Of a stretch of 52,499 bases of DNA, positions 38,802 through 47,553 are shown piece by piece. Numbering within the stretch: position 1 is the stretch's first letter; each line of letters starts with the position of its first letter. Both the position numbers and the translations under genes were made by a program. Source of the stretch: UBA6921 sp031370545 (lineage in GTDB: Bacteria; Pseudomonadota; Gammaproteobacteria; SG8-11); the NCBI GenBank assembly GCA_031370545.1, contig JANMQQ010000036.1, positions 1-52,499 on the forward strand, given 5' to 3'. The notes beneath the pieces are model-generated. The model saw only the letters and a program-made list of their open reading frames with translations. It was not told the DNA's origin and did not search any database.

Positions 38802-39629
38802 ATGGCACTCTACGCCATCGGTGACATTCAAGGGTGTTACGACGAACTACAGCGACTGCTGGAAACGCTGCGGTTTGATGCGCGTGCAGATCAACTCTGG
38901 CTGGTGGGCGATCTGGTCAATCGCGGCCCGAAGTCGCTGGACGTGCTGCGATTTGTCAAATCGTTGGGTGATGGTGCGATCACCGTACTGGGCAATCATG
39001 ACCTGCATTTGCTGGCGATTTCCGTCGGCATCGACCGCGCGAAGCACGACGACACCCTCGGCGACATTTTGAAAGCGCCAGATCGTGACGAATTGCTCGA
39101 CTGGCTGCGCAAGCAGCCACTGCTACATCATGACGCCACGCGCGGTTATGCGATGTTGCATGCCGGGTTGCCGCCGCAATGGGATTTAGCGCAAGCGCAA
39201 CGCTGCGCAAGCGAAGTGGAAGTGATGTTGCGCGGCCCTGATTACAAAGAATTTTTTCAGCACATGTATGGCAACCAGCCCGATTTATGGGATGAAGGAT
39301 TGTCCGGTTGGGCGCGCCTGCGTTTCATTGTGAATTGCTTTACGCGGCTGCGTTATGTGGATGAGCACGGACGGATTACACACAAAGAAAAAGGTGCGCC
39401 GCGCGTGCACAGTCGCCTTACTCCATGGTTTCGCGCGCCAGAGCGCAAAAGCGCGGCGAGCAAAATTGTTTTCGGTCATTGGTCAACACTAGGCTTGGTG
39501 CTTGAGCACAACGTCTGCGCGCTGGACACCGGATGTGTGTGGGGAGGTGAACTCACGGCGCTGCGATTGGATGGGGACCGCGTTCCGACTAAGATCAAGT
39601 GCCCGCAATTGAGCGACCCGGAAAGTTAA
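38802..39629 (+). CDS. apaH: Symmetrical bis(5'-nucleosyl)-tetraphosphatase
   Basis: 275 residues. Metallophosphoesterase that cleaves Ap4A into two ADP and also removes Np4 caps from RNA. Metal-site motifs are GDIQGCYDEL, GDLVNRGP and GNHDLHLL, followed by the ApaH-type C-terminal half ending in DTGCVWGGELTALRLD. A bidirectional terminator follows. In enterics apaH also lies near folA, as here. Confidence 0.97.
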   Translation: MALYAIGDIQGCYDELQRLLETLRFDARADQLWLVGDLVNRGPKSLDVLRFVKSLGDGAITVLGNHDLHLLAISVGIDRAKHDDTLGDILKAPDRDELLDWLRKQPLLHHDATRGYAMLHAGLPPQWDLAQAQRCASEVEVMLRGPDYKEFFQHMYGNQPDLWDEGLSGWARLRFIVNCFTRLRYVDEHGRITHKEKGAPRVHSRLTPWFRAPERKSAASKIVFGHWSTLGLVLEHNVCALDTGCVWGGELTALRLDGDRVPTKIKCPQLSDPES

Positions 39630-39662
39630 AAAAAAGCGGCCCGCGTGGAGCGGGCCGTTCTT
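39630..39662. terminator. Bidirectional terminator between apaH and the split small gene
   Basis: Stem CGGCCCGC with GCGGGCCG around a five-base loop. On the plus strand it is followed by TTCTT; on the minus strand by eight T residues, so it can end both apaH and the convergent small-protein gene. Confidence 0.85.
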
Positions 39663-39680
39663 GACAATAAGTCAGAGCTT

Positions 39681-40103
39681 TTATTCGTAACCGTTTTGCG
39701 CGGTGGTCCACAAGCCGTTGTCAGCCGAGGCTTGTTCGATTAGTTGTGTCGCTGCTGGCGCGGCCTGCACTTGCGTCTCGACCGTGTGTTGCGTTGGCAG
39801 GTAGGTTTCACCTGCGCCTTCCGTGACGATGCAGCTCATCATCTCGTCGGCCTTCAGGTTGGGCGGGCATTGTGCAGCCACCAGTATCACAACTCGTAAA
39901 TATCAGAACAACTGAAACGGATGGATTTTTTTGCCCTGCGAGGCGCAGACGCGAAGCAATACTGTACGTATTGCAAGGGGCTGCAACGACGCAGGGCGAA
40001 AAAAGACGCCGTTTCATGTTCTGATATTTACGAGTTGTGATACTAGCGTTGACCCCAACAGCGAAAATCCCGCGACAACAGAAACGACGATTTTATTTGT
40101 CAT
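39681..40103 (-). pseudogene. Small secreted-protein gene split by a MITE
   Basis: The minus strand from the ATG at 40103 (AGAGGG six bases upstream) reads MTNKIVVSVVAGFSLLGSTL, a signal peptide, then runs into an inverted-repeat element at 40042. Beyond it, coding resumes as VAAQCPPNLKADEMMSCIVTE and ends in TTAQNGYE at 39681. Removing the element and one copy of the four-base target restores an uninterrupted 86-codon frame (GSTLVAAQC across the junction). With the element, translation from the original start ends soon after the insertion point, so the gene is inactivated unless the element is lost. Family unknown; two Cys in the mature part. Confidence 0.8.
39885..40042. mobile_element. 158-bp palindromic MITE
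   Basis: Perfect 26-bp terminal inverted repeats (39885-39910 and 40017-40042) begin TATCACAACTCG. The interior is also an imperfect palindrome (TTTTTTGCCCTGCG against CGCAGGGCGAAAAAA, and GCAATAC against GTATTGC near the centre), so the whole element can fold into one long hairpin. Flanks are CCAG and CTAG, consistent with a four-base CTAG target duplication with one mismatch. It has no coding capacity and lies inside a secreted-protein gene. Confidence 0.85.
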
Positions 40104-40423
40104 TGTTAACCCTCTCTACGGTAGTTGGTATTTGCGTTCGGCACTGCCCAAGTGCAGCAACGCAGCTTCAGTCTCGCGAATGCTTGTTTGCAAGGCGATG
40201 GGTTGTTTGCGTCGGCGTCGTGCGTAACTGGAGAGCCCCACGCCAAAAAATTTATGATCAACTCTTCACTGCGACGAATCAAGTGTGGAACAGCGCTCAC
40301 AAAGTATTAGATGCAGTGTGCGCTTTAGACTAAAAACCAGCGATGCGCGAATATCCGCCAATGCGCAAGCCACTTCGCTGGCGAGCACGAAATATATTGT
40401 CAAGACCGCGACGAAATTGAGTA
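40104..40423. other. Gene-free stretch between the split small gene and folA
   Basis: About 320 bases without convincing coding sequence. It must contain the promoter of the split minus-strand gene. Short GAGTATCAGG-like repeats occur at about 40419 and 40439 next to the folA stop; otherwise nothing recognised. Confidence 0.5.
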
Positions 40424-40918
40424 TCAGGGATTACGTTCGAGTATCAGGAAGGTGCAGTCGTAAAGATTATTTTCATCCGCTTTGCGATCAATGTGCGTTA
40501 CTTCATGCCAGGCGTGCGCGTCGAAATCGGGAAACCAGGCATCGCCATCGAAGGTGTGATGGACCAGGGTGAGATACATCCGCTGGGTTTGCGGGAGTAC
40601 TTGCGTGTAAAACGATGCGCCGCCGATGACCATCACCTCCGGCACATCACCGGCAACTTGAAGAGCGTCCGCAATGGTATGGCTGACAACACTGCCATTG
40701 GCGCGATAACTCAAGTCGCTGGTCACGACAATATTGGTGCGACCCGGCAGCGGCTTTGCGCCGAACGATTCAAACGTTTTGCGCCCCATCACGATGGGCT
40801 TACCCAGGGTGTGTTCGCGAAACCACTTCATGTCGGCAGGTAACTTCCACGGCAGCCGGTTCGCGACGCCGATCACGCGGTTGTCCGCCATCGCCGCAAT
40901 CAGGGAGATGCGCGGCAT
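40424..40918 (-). CDS. folA: Dihydrofolate reductase
   Basis: 164 residues from the ATG at 40918, which shares a base with the thyA stop (TAATG). Reduces dihydrofolate to tetrahydrofolate with NADPH. Motifs: ISLIAAMADNRVIGVANRLPW, MGRKTFESFG, GRTNIVVTSD and the cofactor loop VIGGASFYTQ. An in-frame ATG inside thyA is rejected. Coupling with thyA fits the shared folate cycle. Confidence 0.97.
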   Translation of the reverse strand: MPRISLIAAMADNRVIGVANRLPWKLPADMKWFREHTLGKPIVMGRKTFESFGAKPLPGRTNIVVTSDLSYRANGSVVSHTIADALQVAGDVPEVMVIGGASFYTQVLPQTQRMYLTLVHHTFDGDAWFPDFDAHAWHEVTHIDRKADENNLYDCTFLILERNP

Positions 40919-41712
40919 TACACCGCCACCGGCGCCTTGATGGCGGGATGGCATTGATAATTGTCGAGCTTGAAGTCGTCGTATTTGAAATCGAAAATTG
41001 AGCGCACGGCGGGATTGATGTTCAACGTCGGCAGCGGGAAGGTGCTGCGCGCGAGTTGCGTGTCGGCTTGCTCAATGTGGTTGAGATACACATGCGCGTC
41101 GCCGAGCGTGTGCACAAAATCGCCCGGCTGCAGATCGCAGACTTGTGCGATCATGCGCGTCAGCAGCGCATACGACGCAATGTTGAACGGCACGCCTAAA
41201 AAAATATCCGCGCTGCGCTGATAAAGCTGGCACGACAGCTTGCCGTTGGCGACGTAGAACTGAAACAGCAAATGGCAGGGCGGCAGCGCCATGTGTTCGA
41301 TCTCGCCCACATTCCACGCGCTGACGATTAACCGACGCGAATCAGGATTGCGTTTGATCTGTGCGATCACCTCGCTGAGCTGGTCGATGCTGCGCCCGTC
41401 GGCGGTGGGCCACGAGCGCCACTGCTTGCCATACACCGGGCCCAGGTCGCCGTTCGTGTCGGCCCACTCGTCCCAAATGCTCACACCGTTGTCGCGCAAA
41501 TATTTCACGTTGGTGTCGCCGCGAATAAACCACAACAGCTCGTGAATGATCGAACGCAGGTGCAGTTTTTTTGTTGTCACGACCGGAAACCCGGCGGCGA
41601 GATCGAAGCGCATCTGGTAGCCAAACACACTCAGCGTGCCGGTGCCGGTGCGGTCTTCCTTGTGCGTACCGTGGGTGCGCACGTGGCGTAATAAATCGAG
41701 ATATTGCTGCAT
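40918..41712 (-). CDS. thyA: Thymidylate synthase
   Basis: 264 residues, makes dTMP from dUMP with methylene-tetrahydrofolate. The catalytic Cys lies in LPPCHLLFQFYV, with the dUMP-binding run QRSADIFLGVPFNIASYALL and the phosphate-binding Arg in RTGTGTLSVFG context. Directly upstream of folA with overlapping stop/start. Length is the usual 264. Confidence 0.98.
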   Translation of the reverse strand: MQQYLDLLRHVRTHGTHKEDRTGTGTLSVFGYQMRFDLAAGFPVVTTKKLHLRSIIHELLWFIRGDTNVKYLRDNGVSIWDEWADTNGDLGPVYGKQWRSWPTADGRSIDQLSEVIAQIKRNPDSRRLIVSAWNVGEIEHMALPPCHLLFQFYVANGKLSCQLYQRSADIFLGVPFNIASYALLTRMIAQVCDLQPGDFVHTLGDAHVYLNHIEQADTQLARSTFPLPTLNINPAVRSIFDFKYDDFKLDNYQCHPAIKAPVAV

Positions 41713-41721
41713 GCGCGCGGC

Positions 41722-42108
41722 TTACTCCGGGGTGTGGCACACCGCTTCAATATTGTGGCCGTCCGGGTCAATCACGAAGGCGCCGTAGTAGTTTGGATGG
41801 TAGTGCGCCCGCAATCCCGGCGCGCCGTTGTCTTTGCCGCCCGCAGCAAGCGCGGCATGATAAAACGCATCGACGGCTTTGCGAGTGGCAGTGCGAATCG
41901 CGACATGCACGGTTGAACGGCTGGTCGTGCCGCGACTGATCCAGAAGTCAGGCTTTGGCGCCTCACCAAAACCAGCCACATCGGCGTGGCCAGTGACCGA
42001 GGCGGGAAATTCCATCAGCAACGCATAGCCCAGTGGCGCCAGCGCGGCGGTGTAAAACGCTTTGCTGCGTTCGAAATCGTTCACATCAACACCAATATGG
42101 TCGATCAT
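41722..42108 (-). CDS. VOC-family (glyoxalase/bleomycin-resistance-like) protein
   Basis: 128 residues, a single vicinal-oxygen-chelate domain: MIDHIGVDVNDFERSKAFYTAAL at the start, HVAIRTATRKAVDAFYHAAL in the middle and YGAFVIDPDGHNIEAVCH at the end supply candidate metal ligands His and Glu. Substrate unknown. It overlaps lgt by four bases and is followed by thyA after nine, so it is part of an lgt-VOC-thyA-folA operon. Confidence 0.9.
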   Translation of the reverse strand: MIDHIGVDVNDFERSKAFYTAALAPLGYALLMEFPASVTGHADVAGFGEAPKPDFWISRGTTSRSTVHVAIRTATRKAVDAFYHAALAAGGKDNGAPGLRAHYHPNYYGAFVIDPDGHNIEAVCHTPE

Positions 42109-42911
42109 GTGGAGCGCCCTACCGCAGCGGCGTGCTTGCGATACGCCACCACCAGCATCGCAATGCCTATCGGTACCAAGGGCGCAGAAAGAATTTGCCC
42201 CATCGTCAGCCAGTCAAACGCAACAAAGCCCAGTTGCACATCGGGTTGACGGAAAAATTCGACAAAAAATCGGTAGCTGCCAAAGCAGATCAAAAACAAA
42301 CTCGACACCGCCATGGTCGGGCGGGGCTTGCGTGAATACAGCCAAATAATAGTGAAAATCACCAGGCCGCCGAGGAACGCTTGATACAATTGCGATGGAT
42401 GGCGCGGCAACTGATCCGGCGCATTTTGGAACACCATGCCCCACGGCACGTCGGTGACGCGACCCCACAATTCACCGTTGATAAAATTGCCAATGCGTCC
42501 GGCGCCGTAACCCAGCGGCACCAGCGGCGCAACGAAATCCGCGACCTGAAAAAAACTGCGCTGTGTGCGGCGCGCGAATATCGCCATGCCAATAATCACA
42601 CCGAGCAAGCCGCCATGAAACGACATGCCCCCTTGCCAGATTTTGAAAATATTCAGCGGCTGCGTGATGTAGTTGCTCAGGTCGTAAAACAGCACGTAAC
42701 CCAAGCGCCCGCCCAGAATCACACCGAGTGCGCCGTAGAACAATAAGTCGCTGACCTCTTCAACCTTCCAGCCCGAGTCAGGTTGCTTGGCGCGCAGAGA
42801 ACCCAGCCAATAAAAAGACAGAAACGCGACCAGATACATCAGGCCATACCAATGCACTTGCAGTGGGCCGAGACTGATCGCAACCGGGTTGATGTCGGGG
42901 TGAGTAAGCAT
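42105..42911 (-). CDS. lgt: Prolipoprotein diacylglyceryl transferase
   Basis: 268 residues from the ATG at 42911. Inner-membrane enzyme that attaches diacylglycerol to the lipobox Cys, the first step in lipoprotein maturation. The Lgt signature GRIGNFINGELWGRVTD and the HGGLLG motif with essential His are present, with about seven membrane segments. The in-frame ATG at 42947 adds 12 residues not typical of the family. First gene of the lgt-VOC-thyA-folA run. Confidence 0.96.
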   Translation of the reverse strand: MLTHPDINPVAISLGPLQVHWYGLMYLVAFLSFYWLGSLRAKQPDSGWKVEEVSDLLFYGALGVILGGRLGYVLFYDLSNYITQPLNIFKIWQGGMSFHGGLLGVIIGMAIFARRTQRSFFQVADFVAPLVPLGYGAGRIGNFINGELWGRVTDVPWGMVFQNAPDQLPRHPSQLYQAFLGGLVIFTIIWLYSRKPRPTMAVSSLFLICFGSYRFFVEFFRQPDVQLGFVAFDWLTMGQILSAPLVPIGIAMLVVAYRKHAAAVGRST

Positions 42912-43002
42912 GGTGCGGAATGTTAACACGCAGAATCCGGCAGGCAACGCGCTACAATGTTGCGCAACGATCTCCTGCGAGAAAATTTTTTATAAAACGC
43001 CT

Positions 43003-43860
43003 ATGAAAGTACCGAAAAGACTGCAACCGCTGGTCGACGATGGCCTGGTTGACGAAGTGATTTCCCAGTTGATGAGCGGCAAAGAAGCGCAGGTTTACGT
43101 CGTGCGCTGTGGCGCCGCGACGCGCTGCGCCAAAGTTTACAAAGAAGCTAACCAACGCAGCTTCCGGCAAGCCGTGCAATATCAGGAAGGCCGCAAAGTA
43201 AAAAACTCCCGCCGCGCCCGCGCCATGGGCAAACGCACCCGCTACGGACAAAAAGAATCCGAAGAAGCCTGGCTCAACGCCGAAGTCGACGCGCTGTATC
43301 GACTGGCCGCCGCAGGCGTACGCGTGCCGACGCCGTTTGGATTTGTCGATGGAGTGCTGCTGATGGAGTTGGTGACCGACGCTGACGGCAACGCGGCACC
43401 GCGACTCAATGATGTAGCACTGACCCGCGAGCAGGCGTTGGAGTATCACGCCCGCATCATCGCGGAAATCGTGCGCATGCTGTGCGCAGGTCTCGTGCAC
43501 GGCGATTTGTCACCCTTCAACGTGCTGGTGGACAACCACGGCCCCGTCATTATCGACCTGCCCCAAGCCGTCAACGCCGCAGGCAACAACAGCGCGGGCA
43601 TGATGCTGGAGCGCGACGTTGACAATATGGCGCTGTACTTCGGCCGCTACGCCCCCGCGTTACTCAAAACCGACTACGGCAAAGAAATCTGGGGATTATA
43701 TGTCGGCGGTAAACTCCAGCCTGACACCCCGCTCACCGGACGCTTCGAGCGCCCCACCGCAGAGGCCGATGTCGCCACCGTGATGCGCGTCATCGAACAT
43801 GCGCGTGAACAGGAAGCGGAACGGCGGCAGCGGGAAGTGGCGGCGCGGGAGGGGGAGTAG
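43003..43860 (+). CDS. RIO-type serine kinase
   Basis: 285 residues from the ATG at 43003. RIO1-like kinase fold: KEAQVYVVRC (P-loop substitute region), a Lys in RCAKVYKE, catalytic loop HGDLSPFNVLV and metal-binding Asp in VIIDLPQAV. Archaeal/eukaryotic RIO kinases act in ribosome maturation; the role of the bacterial forms is poorly known. The upstream in-frame ATG at 42910 overlaps the lgt start on the other strand and is rejected; the chosen ATG has only a weak ribosome-binding site. Confidence 0.92.
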   Translation: MKVPKRLQPLVDDGLVDEVISQLMSGKEAQVYVVRCGAATRCAKVYKEANQRSFRQAVQYQEGRKVKNSRRARAMGKRTRYGQKESEEAWLNAEVDALYRLAAAGVRVPTPFGFVDGVLLMELVTDADGNAAPRLNDVALTREQALEYHARIIAEIVRMLCAGLVHGDLSPFNVLVDNHGPVIIDLPQAVNAAGNNSAGMMLERDVDNMALYFGRYAPALLKTDYGKEIWGLYVGGKLQPDTPLTGRFERPTAEADVATVMRVIEHAREQEAERRQREVAAREGE

Positions 43861-43988
43861 GGAGTGCAGGTTGTAACCTAAATTTTTAAATGTTATTACA
43901 CGACCCAAGCAACGCCCAGCTTTGGAAAAGCAGTTGTAGCTGGATTGTTGAGCCGCAGGCGGGAATGACGATGATGATCTAACTCAAA

Positions 43989-44854
43989 TCAATCCGGCTT
44001 TGTTGCCGCCGCCTGTAACAAGGGCCAACACTGCTTGCGCAGTTCGTCGAGCACATCCGCAAGCGGCGGCGCGGTGAGTCCACTGCGCGTGAGAAATGCC
44101 TGCCATAGGGTCTGTCGACTCACAGCGAAATCAGGCGCAAGCCCGGCAGGTAGCGTGGCCGGCAATGCGGTTTGCCGCCGTGCGAACGTTGCACGAATCG
44201 CAGCCGGTAACACTGTGTGGTCAATATTTTCGTAGCGCATCAACACCCACAGATCGAAATAGTCTTTGACGCGTGAATTGAATCCGGCCAGCTTCACCAT
44301 CGCCTCCAGTTTTTCCCCACGACAGTCTCCAGTGGATACACTGCCAACACCGGTGTCGGCATATCGAGCAAAGTTGGATAAGCGTGTTGCGATGGAGCCG
44401 GTGTGACTGCATCTCCAAAACCAATGTCGCATTGCACGGGAATACGTGCGCCGTCGAGTGTCGCCGTCATGCTGACTCGCACGCCGGGGTATCCGGCCTC
44501 TTTCCGAATCTCCACCGCGCGCACCGAATCGGTGTTGAAGACCAACCCGTCATCCGCCGTCATATCCAAGGAAACAATCTGGCGAAACACTGCGGCACAG
44601 TGTTCGGGGTCGGCCTCGCCGAAGCCTAGAAAATCAGCATCGCGTGTCGGCCGCTGCGTGAGATCAAACCACAAACGAAACAACAGAGCGCCCTTGAGTA
44701 CGAAGCGTTCGCGATGGACCGACTGCGCTAACCGATAAAGTAGGCGTTCCAACGCATAGTTGACCAGCATCTGTTGGAAATCTTCGTGGCGTTCGCGCGC
44801 CAGGTTGAGCAAGCGTTGCCGGATCGAGGCTGCACTATTGGCCTTTCCCGTCAT
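43989..44854 (-). pseudogene. AbiEii-type nucleotidyltransferase toxin, frameshifted
   Basis: Toxin half of a type IV AbiE system. The minus strand from 44854 reads an AbiEii domain: MTGKANSAASIRQRLLNLAR, FVLKGALLFRLWF and the DxD-type metal site in RPTRDADFLGFG. It stops after PLETVVGKNWRRW, but the next frame continues as GEKLEAMVKLAGFNSRVKDYFDLWVL, the conserved downstream motif, to the end at 43989. The shift lies in a GGGGAAAAA run at about 44310-44318, so it may be a sequencing or assembly indel, phase variation, or real loss. Restored length would be about 288 residues. It overlaps the AbiEi gene by four bases. Confidence 0.82.
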
Positions 44855-45459
44855 GCCACCAGGGCCTCAACATACGGCCGCAGCACCGCCTGAACGCGAC
44901 ACACACGCGCCATTTTGTCGAGCTCATCCAGCGTAAAACATCGCTGTTGCCAGCCTTCGCGCAGCGCCTCAATGGCGACATCAAGACCAATGTGATTACG
45001 GAACTTGAAACAGTCCGCCACCGTTTTCGCCATTGAATACACCCGCACCGTTCCGCCCGCGCGTTTATGTTTCTCGATACTGGCGGTATAGGCCGCGCCG
45101 GAAAAATGCACGATGCGCAACGGCGGATAGTCCTCGAGTTTGTGCCACGCGCTTTTGGGCAGCGCTAGCCACACCACGGACGGCGATTGAGTGGTGATCT
45201 CATGAAACGCCAATGCCGAGAGCAGGCACAGAACTCCTTGTGGATAGCGGTGCATCACCTGTACCCAACTATCGCTGGCGTCCCGAACCGTTGCGAGTTG
45301 ATAAACGCCTCGGCGCACACGCACGATGCGCCTCTGATCAACCAGCTCCGCCAGCGTGCGAAACAGCACCGGCCGCGACAGGCCCAGGCGCTCGAAATCC
45401 GCTACCTCTGCATTGCCCCGCTTGGTGATGTATTTGAGTATAGCGTCTGACCCGGCCAT
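44851..45459 (-). CDS. AbiEi-type antitoxin / transcriptional repressor
   Basis: 202 residues. The N-terminal winged helix (ILKYITKRGNAEVADFERLGLSRPVLFRTL) and the body (LCLLSALAFHEITTQSP, VRVYSMAKTVADCFKFRNHIG) match AbiEi_4-type antitoxins, which both neutralise AbiEii and repress their own operon. AGGA lies seven bases before the ATG. A perfect inverted repeat directly upstream is a likely operator. It overlaps the toxin gene as ATGA. Confidence 0.9.
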   Translation of the reverse strand: MAGSDAILKYITKRGNAEVADFERLGLSRPVLFRTLAELVDQRRIVRVRRGVYQLATVRDASDSWVQVMHRYPQGVLCLLSALAFHEITTQSPSVVWLALPKSAWHKLEDYPPLRIVHFSGAAYTASIEKHKRAGGTVRVYSMAKTVADCFKFRNHIGLDVAIEALREGWQQRCFTLDELDKMARVCRVQAVLRPYVEALVA

Positions 45460-45467
45460 GAGACATT

Positions 45468-45495
45468 CCTAGTTACTTAAATATATGTAACTAGG
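45468..45495. promoter_or_regulatory. Candidate AbiEi operator, perfect inverted repeat
   Basis: CCTAGTTAC (45468-45476) and GTAACTAGG (45487-45495) are perfect nine-base arms around an AT-rich ten-base centre that contains a TATATT-like -10 on the minus strand. The proximal arm overlaps the antitoxin's Shine-Dalgarno. AbiEi proteins are known to bind inverted repeats in their own promoter; assignment here is inference. Confidence 0.6.
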
Positions 45496-45588
45496 TTAGT
45501 CTCCAGTGTTGCCAAGCGCAATACGCATCTCGGCCAGTTCCGGTGTAACCGGACTTAAGTCTGTAATTCCATCCGTTATTTTATCGAG

Positions 45589-47553
45589 TTAAGAAATCCA
45601 CTCCGAGGGAATAAGGCTCATGCCATTTCTCCACTCCTCGAAAGCAACCACATTTGGGATATCACCCCAAACGTCACGCGGCGCATGATCGAGCACAATC
45701 ACTTGTAGGCGTCCTTTTGCTGACGCAACAACCTGCGCCAATGTTTTAAACGCCTTTCGTACTGCTTCGATATCTTCATCTTTGATTTGCGGTTCCTCAG
45801 GTATCTCGCCCTCACGAACAACTAGCTTTTTCGGAAAATATACTTGGCTGGGTTGGTCCATCACCAAGAAGCTTGGCACGGGGCTGTGATCAAGACTCAG
45901 GAAAAACTGCTGGAGAGCAAGAGTGACAGCGATGTGGTATGAGAGCCAGTTCGAACCGCTACCGATTTCCGAGAGATAGTCGTCACGGTTGACTCCGGTG
46001 ACCTTGACTGTCAGATCGTCGATTTCTAACGATACGGGGTCATCCGGTCGTTCGCTATCGAGCAGTGGCATTAGGCGCGCGGTATTGGCATTTACTAAAC
46101 GCAAAGCTCTTTGTTTCCTTTCTTCAAGATTCTCTCGACGCAGCACCTCATTTAGTTGTCGGTATTGCTCTCTCAACTGATCCACTTCAGAACGTAGACC
46201 TCCTTCATCCCCAAGTCGACGATGAAGATCCAGTGCACTTTCAAGTCTTCCGACAAATCGCTCAGCTCTCTTGCTTTGATATTGCTGCGCTCTTGCTGAC
46301 TCTGATCGCTGGGTTAATGCCGTTTTGCGAACCTGAATCGCTTTGAGCTTCTCCGTGGTCTCGCTGATGTCAACTTGCACTCGTTGCATTTCACGATCAA
46401 AGGCAGCAGGTATTTCAAAGTCGCCTCCGGCGTCATTTTCCAACTCCGCCAGAGATTTTTTCAACTCATTCAACTGTTCACTTGGCTTCATATTGCCTCC
46501 ACATATCGGGCAATTCGCTTTTCCGTCTGCATGTTGTCCAATCCAATCCGCAAGCTGCAAACGATCACGCTGAATATGAAGAGCCTCGTGATAGTTCGAA
46601 GCGCTCCCACCAATTCGACTCATCTCAGTCAATCGGCGCCGAAGACCTGTGAGGTCGAGAGAAACTTGCAATTCTTCCGCTTCCAATCCATTTAACTCCT
46701 GAACCGCTTGGGTAATCGTGGCGGTGCTCACGGCGAGCGTCACGTCAGTCCGATGAACTATATTTTCTAAGAGACTGATCATCTCTTCATGGACAATCTG
46801 ACCCTCAGTAGCTATCAGGCCGAGCTCGCGCGCTTCACTGACTTTTGTCTGAAGCTCTGCTACCCATTGTGCAGATACTTCGGCTGCATCCTTTAGTTCG
46901 CGCTCCTTCCGAGTAAGGTCGCTTTTCAGTCGCTTCAGTTCATGTTGTTTTGCTAGCAGTGCCGGTGTGATTGCGCCAAGAATGTACGGAAATATTTTCC
47001 TGAGCCTTTCGCGATGTTCATATCTATCGGTTTTGAAGAAAAACACCTCGGGATTTGCGATCACATTCTGAGGTTGAAAAAGGAAGGCACTTAGATCGCG
47101 AAAGCTGGGCCTCGCGTCGAATCCGCTTTGAGAGTCACCGAGTCCGAAGTCTAAATTGGTAAGACCCGCTAACTCATCAAGTAGCCGCCTAACGTTTCCT
47201 GCGTTTGTATTCTTGGTTAAGGTTTTAGGCACATCTAAAATTGTTGGAGCCTCCAACAAAAACATATCCTCAGTCGCCCGTTGCGCGCCTGGCTCGCGAC
47301 GAGCAAATAATTTGTCACCTGTACTCGTTTTCACTACAACGCCGAACCACTCAGATGCTTCTCGAATGGTTTTGACGGGAATCGAACAACTGCTGGATGC
47401 GAGACAGTAATCGATAATGGGAATGACCGCAGATTTTCCGGTTCGCGACGCTCCGCTAATTACGGTCACCTTCCCAGTTTCGAAACGAACTCGACGAGGT
47501 GAGAACGTTGAGTTTCGTGGCCACAAAATAATCTCTTTTATTTGAAAAAACAT
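45589..47553 (-). CDS. Rad50/SMC-like ATPase, DUF3732 (ABC-3C / Lamassu-like ATPase component)
   Basis: 654 residues. Walker A GASRTGKS (34-41), a long coiled coil (about 195-490) interrupted by CPIC (348-351), which resembles a Rad50 zinc hook, an ABC signature-like GSGSNWLSYH (531-540), Walker B FLVMDQPSQVYFP (562-574) and an H-loop VIVLDHAP. The residue after the Walker B Asp is Gln rather than the usual Glu, which I recall as typical of DUF3732. Last gene of a three-gene operon, starting right after the middle-component stop (TGAATG). By family knowledge such ATPases sense aberrant DNA and license the nuclease component. Confidence 0.88.
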   Translation of the reverse strand: MFFQIKEIILWPRNSTFSPRRVRFETGKVTVISGASRTGKSAVIPIIDYCLASSSCSIPVKTIREASEWFGVVVKTSTGDKLFARREPGAQRATEDMFLLEAPTILDVPKTLTKNTNAGNVRRLLDELAGLTNLDFGLGDSQSGFDARPSFRDLSAFLFQPQNVIANPEVFFFKTDRYEHRERLRKIFPYILGAITPALLAKQHELKRLKSDLTRKERELKDAAEVSAQWVAELQTKVSEARELGLIATEGQIVHEEMISLLENIVHRTDVTLAVSTATITQAVQELNGLEAEELQVSLDLTGLRRRLTEMSRIGGSASNYHEALHIQRDRLQLADWIGQHADGKANCPICGGNMKPSEQLNELKKSLAELENDAGGDFEIPAAFDREMQRVQVDISETTEKLKAIQVRKTALTQRSESARAQQYQSKRAERFVGRLESALDLHRRLGDEGGLRSEVDQLREQYRQLNEVLRRENLEERKQRALRLVNANTARLMPLLDSERPDDPVSLEIDDLTVKVTGVNRDDYLSEIGSGSNWLSYHIAVTLALQQFFLSLDHSPVPSFLVMDQPSQVYFPKKLVVREGEIPEEPQIKDEDIEAVRKAFKTLAQVVASAKGRLQVIVLDHAPRDVWGDIPNVVAFEEWRNGMSLIPSEWIS

